In this document: positions 32,361-37,702 of the stretch, one piece after another | Position numbering within the stretch: the first letter of the stretch is position 1 | How the letters are laid out: each line of letters opens with the position of its first letter | NCBI GenBank assembly: GCA_945898185.1 | Contig: CAMDHP010000008.1 | Location: 1 to 37,702, forward strand | Reading direction: 5' to 3' | Length of the DNA: 37,702 bases | From: Akkermansia muciniphila | GTDB lineage: Bacteria; Verrucomicrobiota; Verrucomicrobiia; Opitutales; Opitutaceae | The notes under the pieces: generated by a model | The model's input: the letters and a program-made list of their open reading frames with translations, nothing else | Told to the model about the DNA's origin: nothing | Databases searched by the model: none | Program-made: the position numbers and the translations under genes

Positions 32361-33326
32361 TTATCGGCCGCGCTTGCCGGGATTCGCGATTGCCTCCGCA
32401 GCGATTCGGAGCGCGGCGATCATCGCTTCGAAATCCGGCGGTTGAGGCGCGCGGACTTCCAGCTCTTTGCCGGAGATCGGATGGGCAAAGCGGATCATCT
32501 CGGAGTGCAGCATCACGCGCTCCGGCTTGATCGGGAGCTTGCCGTAGTCCTTCCAGCCATACGTCACGTCTCCCAGCAAAGAGTGCCCGGCAGTCTTCAT
32601 GTGGATTCGGATCTGGTGGGTGCGACCGGTGAGGATGTGGCAGCGCATTAGCGCGGCGAGCGGGAGGAACGCTTCCTCGCGTTTCCAATCGGTGCGGGCG
32701 GGTTTTCCGTCTTCAGTGACGGCCATGCGGTGGCGGTGGATCTTGTTGCGCGCAATGGCACCATCGAGGGTGCCGCTGAGCAGGCGGGGCACTCCGGAGA
32801 CCAGGGCGAGGTATTCCTTATGCAGGTTGCGGCCGGCGAACTGCTCGGAAAGGGCGCGGTGGGCGGCGTCAGACTTGGCAACGAGCATCACGCCGGTGGT
32901 ATCGCGGTCGAGGCGGTGGACGATCCCCGGACGCTCGACGCCGCCGATGCCGCTGAGCGTGCCGGCGCAATGGCCGAGCAGGGCGTGGACGAGGGTGTTA
33001 TCCTTAGTGCCCGCGCCCGGGTGCACGACCATGCCGGCGGGTTTGTTGACCGCGAGCATATGGGCGTCCTCGAAAAGAATATCGAGCTTGGTGTCGGACG
33101 CGTGCAACTCGGACGGGACGACGTCGGCATGGGCAAAGTCTATGACCTCGCCGCCGTGGATGTCGTTTTTCTTGTCGAGCACGTGTCCGCCACGGAGCAC
33201 CAGACCGGCGTCGAAACTGCGTTGCCAAGCCACGCGGCTGAGCTCGGGGAAGGCGGCGGCGAGGACCTTGTCCGCGCGTTCGCGGCGAATGGTTTCAGGA
33301 ACAGTGTAGGTTTGCGGCAAAGACAT
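32361..33326 (-). CDS. RluA/RluD-family 23S rRNA pseudouridine synthase
   Basis: Converts uridines in 23S rRNA helix 69 or other sites to pseudouridine. The 321 residues have an S4-like N-terminal RNA-binding domain (RRERADKVLAAAFPELSRVA), then VNKPAGMVVHPGAG, GIVHRLDRDTTG with catalytic Asp140, SDAAHRALSEQF and TGRTHQIRIHM. The layout with S4 fits RluD, though the exact target cannot be read, so I give no firm gene symbol. It starts at 33326, divergent from the small zinc-ribbon gene. Confidence 0.92.
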   Translation of the reverse strand: MSLPQTYTVPETIRRERADKVLAAAFPELSRVAWQRSFDAGLVLRGGHVLDKKNDIHGGEVIDFAHADVVPSELHASDTKLDILFEDAHMLAVNKPAGMVVHPGAGTKDNTLVHALLGHCAGTLSGIGGVERPGIVHRLDRDTTGVMLVAKSDAAHRALSEQFAGRNLHKEYLALVSGVPRLLSGTLDGAIARNKIHRHRMAVTEDGKPARTDWKREEAFLPLAALMRCHILTGRTHQIRIHMKTAGHSLLGDVTYGWKDYGKLPIKPERVMLHSEMIRFAHPISGKELEVRAPQPPDFEAMIAALRIAAEAIANPGKRGR

Positions 33327-33346
33327 TCAGGTAACTCGCGTGCTTG

Positions 33347-33361
33347 CCGCCTCGCAGGCGG
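33347..33361. repeat. Short GC hairpin between divergent genes
   Basis: CCGCCT (33347-33352) pairs with AGGCGG (33356-33361) around CGC. It lies between the rluD start and the zinc-ribbon gene start. It could be an operator or a repetitive palindrome; nothing else supports a role. Confidence 0.25.
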
Positions 33362-33427
33362 GAAGGCGACACAAACCGGAGGCGGCGGGCGCTTGCCCTG
33401 CGGCGGGCGGGCGGCTTGGGATAGGAA

Positions 33428-33721
33428 ATGGCCGCCCGTCCCTCCCCTGCTCCAGCTCCCGATGAATGCGCCCAGTGCGGCAGCGACATCCCGCGCCGCG
33501 CCAAGGCGTGCCCTCACTGCGGAGCCGACGAACGCACCGGCTGGCGCGAAGCTTCGGTTTACGACGGGATGGAGTTTCCTGACGACGAGGATGACGACGG
33601 TCGATCTGGGTCGGATTCCGGCGCAGTCGACAAGGAGCGCGGCGAGTTGCCGTGGTATTGGACCGCCGTCGCGCTGGTGTGCCTGATCGCAGCCGTGCTT
33701 TATGCGACTCGAACGCTCTGA
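33428..33721 (+). CDS. Small zinc-ribbon membrane protein
   Basis: 97 residues. Cys14-Ala-Gln-Cys17 and Cys28-Pro-His-Cys31 form a zinc-ribbon pair (ECAQCGSDIPRRAKACPHCG), then an acidic linker (DDEDDDG), and a single C-terminal membrane helix (WYWTAVALVCLIAAVLYATRTL in part). AGGA lies just before the ATG. The ribbon would face the cytoplasm. The function is unknown; it converges with yqeY. Confidence 0.75.
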   Translation: MAARPSPAPAPDECAQCGSDIPRRAKACPHCGADERTGWREASVYDGMEFPDDEDDDGRSGSDSGAVDKERGELPWYWTAVALVCLIAAVLYATRTL

Positions 33722-33761
33722 GCGGGCGCTCCCGCTACAGGATGAACCGGACAAAAGCGGA

Positions 33762-34211
33762 TTACGGCAACTTCGCCTGAACGATCTTACTGACTGCGCC
33801 GAAATCAATGATGCCGGCTTCGGGGCGCTGTTTCAGCGCGGCGATTACCTTGCCCATCTCTTTCTTCGAGGCGGCACCGGTGGCGGCGATGACCTCGATC
33901 ACGAGGGCCTCCAACTTTGCGACGTCTAGGCCGGCGGGGAGATACTTTTCAAGAATGGCGATCTCGATCAGATTGGCGGAGACAAGGTCGGCGCGGTTGC
34001 CCCTCTCGAACTCAACGTTGGCGTCAGTGAGATTTTTGACCGCCTTGCGAAACGCGGTGACGGTGAGGGCGTCGTCAATGGGTTTGTTCTGGTCCATCGC
34101 GGAGCGCTGGATGGCGGCGTCCGCGGTGCGCAGGATGGTGGCGGTGGCGGTGTCACGCGCCTTCATGGCGACAATGATATTGGCGCGGAGTGTTTCGTAG
34201 ATGGAGGGCAT
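33762..34211 (-). CDS. yqeY: YqeY/GatB C-terminal-like protein
   Basis: A 149-residue protein of the YqeY family, homologous to the tail of GatB. Visible are MKARDTATATILRTADAAIQ, ALTVTAFRKAVK, IEIAILEKYLPA and the end GIIDFGAVSKIVQAKL. A tRNA-dependent amidotransferase-related role is suggested by homology, but the biochemical function is not established. It is third in a likely minus-strand group with the RidA-like gene 59 bases upstream. Confidence 0.92.
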   Translation of the reverse strand: MPSIYETLRANIIVAMKARDTATATILRTADAAIQRSAMDQNKPIDDALTVTAFRKAVKNLTDANVEFERGNRADLVSANLIEIAILEKYLPAGLDVAKLEALVIEVIAATGAASKKEMGKVIAALKQRPEAGIIDFGAVSKIVQAKLP

Positions 34212-34270
34212 GGAGCGGAGTGTTGGCGCGGGGCGGAGCGGTGTCCACCTTGCAGCGTGCGAAGGCTTAG

Positions 34271-34729
34271 TCAGGCGACCTCGATGACGAGCTGGACCTC
34301 GGTGGTGGAGTTGCGCGGCAGGCCGGCCACCGCCACGGCGGCGCGGGCGTGGCGGCCGGCGTCTCCGAAGACGGCGACGAGCAGGTCGCTCGCGCCATTG
34401 ATGACGGCGGGGCTATCCGCGAAGCCGCTGACCGCGTTGACGAAGCCGTTGACCATGACGATGCGCTTCACGCGGCTGAGCTCACCGAGGTGAGATTTGA
34501 CGTTGGCGAGAGTGTTCAACACCGCAACGCGGGCGGACTCGTAAGCAGTGGCGACGGTCTGGTCGCGGCCGACCTGGCCAGCGTGGGTGAGCTCGCCATT
34601 GCGGACGGCAAGGGTGCCGGCACAGAAGAGCAAATTGCCGCTCTGGACGACAGGCAGGTAGTTGCCGGCGGCGGCGGCGACAACGGGGAGCTCAAGACCG
34701 AGTTCGGTGAGTTTTTGTTCGGGTGTCAT
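34271..34729 (-). CDS. RidA-like (YjgF/YER057c/UK114) protein
   Basis: 152 residues starting MTPEQKLTELGLELP. Family phrases are NLLFCAGTLAV, TAYESARVAVLNTLANVK, KRIVMVNGFVNA and HARAAVAVAGLPRNSTTEVQ; the last contains the Arg that in active RidA deaminates reactive enamine/imine intermediates. The open frame runs far upstream, but the extra part overlaps the amidohydrolase gene in another frame and is not homologous, so the start is placed at 34729. It is 64 bases downstream of the amidohydrolase and a shared substrate is conceivable. Subfamily differs from E. coli RidA. Confidence 0.88.
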   Translation of the reverse strand: MTPEQKLTELGLELPVVAAAAGNYLPVVQSGNLLFCAGTLAVRNGELTHAGQVGRDQTVATAYESARVAVLNTLANVKSHLGELSRVKRIVMVNGFVNAVSGFADSPAVINGASDLLVAVFGDAGRHARAAVAVAGLPRNSTTEVQLVIEVA

Positions 34730-34793
34730 GGATTGAAAGAGTGGTTGGGAAGGAGACACAAACGGCGCAAAAGGAAAGCCCGGGGATGCGCGA

Positions 34794-35609
34794 TCAGGAA
34801 AGGCCGTGAGCGCGTGCCTCGTTGGCGAAGGCGACGAGGCCGGCGGAGGTTGATTGGCCGGGCTGCAGGCGGAGCGGGTAATCGGAACCGAAGCGCACCT
34901 GATCGGCGCGCACGGTGGAGCCGCGCATGGCCCAGGCAGACTCGCCGTAAAGAAGCGGAGCAGCGGCGGTATCCACGCGGACGTTTGGCAGATGGCGCAC
35001 ATCAAAACCGCCGGCCCAATGAGCGAGCACGAAGTGTGTTTGTGGATACGCGCTGACCAGCCGCTCGAAATCGGCGAACGGGGTCTCAATCTTGCCTGGA
35101 TAGGGACGGCCGCGCGGATCGGTGACGTGGAGATTGACCGGCCAGCGCCAGGCGGTGGCGAGGGCGAGGGCCGCTTGCATGGCGGGAGAGTCGAGGGCGG
35201 CACCGACGCTTTGCGGGGAAAGCTCCCCCAGCCCGCTGAGGCCCTCGTCGCGGGCACGGTGCAGCTCCGCCTCCACAGCGGATGGCGCGCTGGCGGGATG
35301 AAAGGTGGCATACGCGGAAAGCCGGTCAGGATGCAGGCGCACGCACTCGGCGTAGAAACGGTTTTGCGCGGCGCAAGAGGCGGAGCGCTCCCAATACCAG
35401 CCGAGCAACACCGCGCGAGCGATGCCGGAAGTGTCGAGATCGCGAAGCAAAGTGGCGAGATTGGGAAATTCCTGGACGGGCGAGGCATCGCGACGGCTGC
35501 GCGTGCAGAGTCGCGCCCAGTGCGGTTCGCCGGCGGCGGCAGCCCAGTCGGCGGGGTCGCGGTTTAATTCATCCGGGTAAAGGTGAACGTGCTGATCGGT
35601 CAGAGCCAT
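34794..35609 (-). CDS. Amidohydrolase-family (Amidohydro_2) TIM-barrel hydrolase
   Basis: 271 residues. The metal-binding signature of the amidohydrolase superfamily is visible: DQHVHLYPDE at the N-terminus, NLHVTDPRG, FVLAHWAGGFDVRHL and the late FGSDYPLR with the catalytic Asp. Such enzymes act on lactones, amides or decarboxylate aromatic acids. The pattern is closest to the Amidohydro_2 (2-pyrone-4,6-dicarboxylate or aminocarboxymuconate-type) group, but the substrate is not defined. It heads a group with the RidA-like gene and yqeY; the upstream spacer is 334 bases. Confidence 0.86.
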   Translation of the reverse strand: MALTDQHVHLYPDELNRDPADWAAAAGEPHWARLCTRSRRDASPVQEFPNLATLLRDLDTSGIARAVLLGWYWERSASCAAQNRFYAECVRLHPDRLSAYATFHPASAPSAVEAELHRARDEGLSGLGELSPQSVGAALDSPAMQAALALATAWRWPVNLHVTDPRGRPYPGKIETPFADFERLVSAYPQTHFVLAHWAGGFDVRHLPNVRVDTAAAPLLYGESAWAMRGSTVRADQVRFGSDYPLRLQPGQSTSAGLVAFANEARAHGLS

Positions 35610-35813
35610 GCGGTGAGGAGCGCATACGAAAAACTCAGAAGTGTCAGAACTTTTGCGCGGCGGGGGGCCTGATTAAGGACTAGGTCGCAAGTCTCTCGGT
35701 GCGTCGGGATGAGGAGCCACGGGGCAGATCCGGAACCCATGCATTAAACCGAATAAAATTGGGCCGATGGTGAAGGGCGTGGGCCCGCAACCGACAAACC
35801 AAAGGAAGGAACG

Positions 35814-35900
35814 GTGAGAACCCTAACGATACTTGAGGTATTCTACATGATGCCAATGGGGGGGTTATTTATAGGTTCGATCTTGGCGTCTTCGTGTTAA
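35814..35900 (+). CDS. Candidate 28-residue membrane micropeptide
   Basis: A GTG start at 35814 is preceded by AAGGAAGGA (35802-35810; the first AAGGA gives 7-base spacing), the best ribosome site in this spacer. The product would be 28 residues with a hydrophobic stretch from about residue 10 (VFYMMPMGGLFIGSILA) and a Cys-terminal end. The last 19 bases overlap the repeat fragment, which supplies the stop codon. It may be a real small protein, a remnant of a membrane gene, or chance. Confidence 0.25.
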   Translation: MRTLTILEVFYMMPMGGLFIGSILASSC

Positions 35901-35901
35901 A
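35882..35901 (+). repeat. Single-arm copy of the 10924-11028 repeat
   Basis: These 20 bases match 11008-11027 at 18 positions (mismatches at the 4th and 14th base), in the same orientation. No second arm is found within the spacer, so this is a half-copy or degraded element. Confidence 0.55.
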
Positions 35902-35943
35902 GTCTGAAAGCTTGAAGAATCGGGATAAAGTGCCGTTTTTCGG

Positions 35944-37329
35944 CTAGACAGCCTGTCCGAAGCGCGCCAGCCGAGCCGCGACTCTTTCGCGACCGAGGAC
36001 GCGGAAAATCGCCGTGATGCTCGGGCCCGCACTCAAACCGGTCACCGCCACTCGCGCCACCGCCTGATAGTCGCCGAAGCCGAGTCCCTTCGACTCCGCC
36101 AGCGCCTTCAGCCCCGCTTCGACGCTCGCATCCGAGGTCAAATCGAGGCCCGGTAAAGCGCCCAGAATCTCCGACAGGCGCGCCTTAGGGTCGCCTTTGC
36201 CGAGGGCCTTGGCCTTCGCTTTGTCGTCGGTCGGGTAAGTGTCGTTCCAGAAATACGCGGTGTAGGCCGGCAGCTCTTCCAGCCCCTTGATCTTCGGCTG
36301 GCTGAGCAAAAACACCTCATCAACATACGTTGCCGGCGGCTCCGTCGTGAGGCCCGTCTTGGCGAAGACCTCGTGCTTCGCAAAATAGGCGCGCGCCGCC
36401 GCGATGAAATGCTCGGGCGGCAGCGCCAAGAGGTAGAGCATGTTCATGTGCGCCATTTTCTTGTCGTCAAAGCGGGCGTTGCTTTGGTTAACCCTGGGCA
36501 AGTCAAACTTCGCCACGATGTCGGCCACGGGCATCTTCTCGATGTCGCCGCCCGGATTCCAGCCCAGCAGGCTGATGTAGTTCACCACCGCTTCGGGCAG
36601 GTATCCACGCGTCTGATACTCCTCGATCAAGGCGCCCTGATCCCGCTTCGACATTTTGCCGGGGCCGTTTTGCTTCAGGATGAGCGGGATGTGCGCGAAC
36701 TGCGGCGGGGTCACCCCGAAGGCCTGGAACAACGCGACGTGTTTGCTGGAGTTGGAGAGATGGTCCTCACCGCGAATCACGTGGGTTATCCGCATGGCGA
36801 TGTCGTCCACCACGTTCACAAAGTGAAACACCGGATGACCGTCGGAGCGCACGATCACGAAGTCTTCGTCCTCCAAGCGCTCGACGCGACCGCGGATGGC
36901 GTCGTCTATCACCATCGGCGCGTTCTTCACTTTCGTCACCGTCTTCTGGCGGTGCTCGTCGTAAGTCTCGTAGCGCTCGCCTTCGAGTCGGAACCAGATC
37001 GCGCCGTCTTTCTCGTAAGTGCGTCCGGCGGCTTTGAGTTTTTCGAGATACTCTTGGTAAACCGCTCCGCGCTCGCTTTGGCGGTAGGGACCAAACGCGC
37101 CGCCGACTCCCGGACCCTCATCCCAAGTGAGCCCGAGCCACTTCATCGATTCGTAAATGACATCGAGGAACGCCTCGGAATTCCGCGCCGCATCGGTGTC
37201 CTCGATACGCAGCACGAAGGTTCCGCCGGTGTGCCGGGCATAGAGCCAGTTGAACAACGCCGTGCGGGCGCTGCCGATATGGAAAAAACCGGTGGGACTC
37301 GGTGCAAAACGAACGCGAACGGAAGACAT
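35944..37329 (-). CDS. gltX: Glutamate--tRNA ligase
   Basis: Class I aminoacyl-tRNA synthetase charging tRNA-Glu. The start at 37329 ([16 protein letters not shown]) gives 461 residues, the usual length. HIGH reads HIGS (residues 17-20) in [19 protein letters not shown], here quoted in part, and the second signature is KMSKR (Lys225 to Arg229). Downstream helical anticodon-binding parts end in [13 protein letters not shown]. An upstream frame to 37374 is not homologous. Whether it is discriminating cannot be read from the window, but YqeY, a GatB relative, is nearby. Confidence 0.96.
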   Translation of the reverse strand: MSSVRVRFAPSPTGFFHIGSARTALFNWLYARHTGGTFVLRIEDTDAARNSEAFLDVIYESMKWLGLTWDEGPGVGGAFGPYRQSERGAVYQEYLEKLKAAGRTYEKDGAIWFRLEGERYETYDEHRQKTVTKVKNAPMVIDDAIRGRVERLEDEDFVIVRSDGHPVFHFVNVVDDIAMRITHVIRGEDHLSNSSKHVALFQAFGVTPPQFAHIPLILKQNGPGKMSKRDQGALIEEYQTRGYLPEAVVNYISLLGWNPGGDIEKMPVADIVAKFDLPRVNQSNARFDDKKMAHMNMLYLLALPPEHFIAAARAYFAKHEVFAKTGLTTEPPATYVDEVFLLSQPKIKGLEELPAYTAYFWNDTYPTDDKAKAKALGKGDPKARLSEILGALPGLDLTSDASVEAGLKALAESKGLGFGDYQAVARVAVTGLSAGPSITAIFRVLGRERVAARLARFGQAV

Positions 37330-37440
37330 GATAGAAAGACTTTCACCCTGCCTTACCCTCGCACCCCGCCGCAAGCACCCAAAATCCGGGACGCGGTTTT
37401 CAGCGCATCTCGTAAACCCGCCCGCGACACCGGTGCATCG

Positions 37441-37470
37441 TTGACACCCCGCCCGCCCCGCCTCTGTAGT
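37441..37470 (+). promoter_or_regulatory. Sigma-70-like promoter of ppdK
   Basis: TTGACA (37441-37446) followed after 18 bases by TGTAGT (37465-37470), four of six positions of the -10 consensus. It leaves a leader of about 50 bases before the ATG at 37529. Confidence 0.4.
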
Positions 37471-37528
37471 CTTGCTTTTACGCGCCCTTCAACGGCGGAA
37501 AACTCCTTCCCTAGACCCACACAACACC

Positions 37529-37702
37529 ATGGCCAAAGCCACTACCAAGAAACCCGCCGCCAAATCCGCGGCTCCTAAGAAATCCGCTCCCGCCGCCAAA
37601 AAGTCCGGCAAGAGCACCAAATACGTTTACACGTGGGGCAACGCCAAAGCTGACGGCGACGGCTCCATGAAGGCCCTCCTCGGAGGCAAAGGCGCCAACC
37701 TC
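37529..37702 (+). CDS. ppdK: Pyruvate, phosphate dikinase, N-terminal start (3' end outside window)
   Basis: Interconverts pyruvate/ATP/Pi and phosphoenolpyruvate/AMP/PPi. Only the first 58 residues are inside the window. Residues 1-30 are a Lys/Ala/Pro-rich tail (MAKATTKKPAAKSAAPKKSA in part), then the enzyme begins with KYVYTWGNAKADGDGSMKAL and LLGGKGANL, the standard PPDK N-terminal ATP-grasp start. The positively charged leader is an add-on beyond the family. Confidence 0.88.
   Translation, partial: MAKATTKKPAAKSAAPKKSAPAAKKSGKSTKYVYTWGNAKADGDGSMKALLGGKGANL

Larger units (their letters stand above)
35610..35943. other. Long spacer with AT-richer patch, small ORF and repeat fragment
   Basis: This 334-base spacer separates the amidohydrolase gene from gltX, both on the minus strand. 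It is noticeably AT-richer than its surroundings from about 35735. It holds a stem GGGCC (35761-35765) with GGCCC (35782-35786), a small plus-strand frame with a ribosome site (35814-35900), and a 20-base fragment of the repeat described at 10924-11028. A 5-T-loop mini-hairpin GCCG-TTTTT-CGGC lies near the gltX stop. I see no tRNA or known riboswitch. Confidence 0.6.

Noticed and set aside
34730-35488. Upstream extension of the RidA-like frame
   Set aside because: Overlaps the amidohydrolase gene in another frame, is Pro/Ser/Arg-rich and unlike any RidA N-terminus.
35761-35800. Phrases recalling SAM-I, fluoride or cobalamin riboswitches (GGGCCGATGG, GGCCCGCAACC)
   Set aside because: Only single short words match; the defining stems and junctions of these classes are absent on either strand.
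35874-35883. GGTTCGATC, resembling a tRNA T-loop
   Set aside because: The flanking bases do not form a T-stem and no acceptor, D or anticodon arms can be drawn.
36373-37578. A 401-codon plus-strand frame opposite gltX
   Set aside because: gltX is certain, and this frame only mirrors it.

Overview
The window is a GC-rich chromosomal stretch (about 60-65% G+C by eye) that is almost completely packed with genes. It reads as a Gram-negative bacterium of the Planctomycetes-Verrucomicrobia-Chlamydiae group, most probably Verrucomicrobiota (Opitutales-like). This is inference from gene style: a membrane protein with a planctomycete-type cytochrome c tail, a topoisomerase III with C-terminal repeat modules, Rho with a long Ala/Pro-rich leader, pyruvate phosphate dikinase with a Lys/Ala-rich leader, a type IV pilus retraction ATPase pair, and lipid A and murein-recycling genes. 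I see no rRNA, tRNA, CRISPR array, prophage, transposase or integrase.

Layout. 1-2.6 kb (+): the 3' part of topB, a 323-base spacer with two hairpins, and an unknown secreted helical protein. 2.6-7.4 kb (-): acs with its own terminator, then a DegT-family aminotransferase, trpF and a DUF2231/cytochrome c membrane protein. 7.4-17.1 kb (+): rho, a large unrecognised protein with lyase-like architecture, hisF, a secreted nuclease-HhH fusion, oppABC without ATPase genes, and a DciA-like gene. 17.2-26.4 kb (-): a long run, read from the right, of miaA, aroB, an unknown gene with its own promoter, lpxA, pdxA, an IscA/ErpA gene, infC, an amidase, ndk and mpl. 26.5-32.2 kb (+): a three-gene glycolipid-like cassette (GT4 glycosyltransferase, lipid kinase, LpxH-like phosphoesterase), then two tandem PilT-family ATPases. 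32.4-37.3 kb: rluD (-), a small zinc-ribbon membrane protein (+), a minus-strand group of amidohydrolase, RidA-like and YqeY, a 334-base spacer with an AT-richer patch, and gltX (-). The window ends inside ppdK (+).

How the genes fit together. Most are housekeeping: tryptophan, histidine, shikimate and B6 synthesis, acetate activation, translation, cell wall and lipid A. The less ordinary material is the cassette at 26.5-29.5 kb, the divergent second PilT, the Rho whose RNA-binding RNP1 aromatics are missing, the secreted SNase-HhH protein, the two unknown proteins at 9.15 and 23.5 kb, and short dispersed or inverted repeats in several spacers. I did not find one clear new multi-gene defence or metabolic system. 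The glycolipid cassette and the 35.6-35.9 kb spacer are the places I would look at first.
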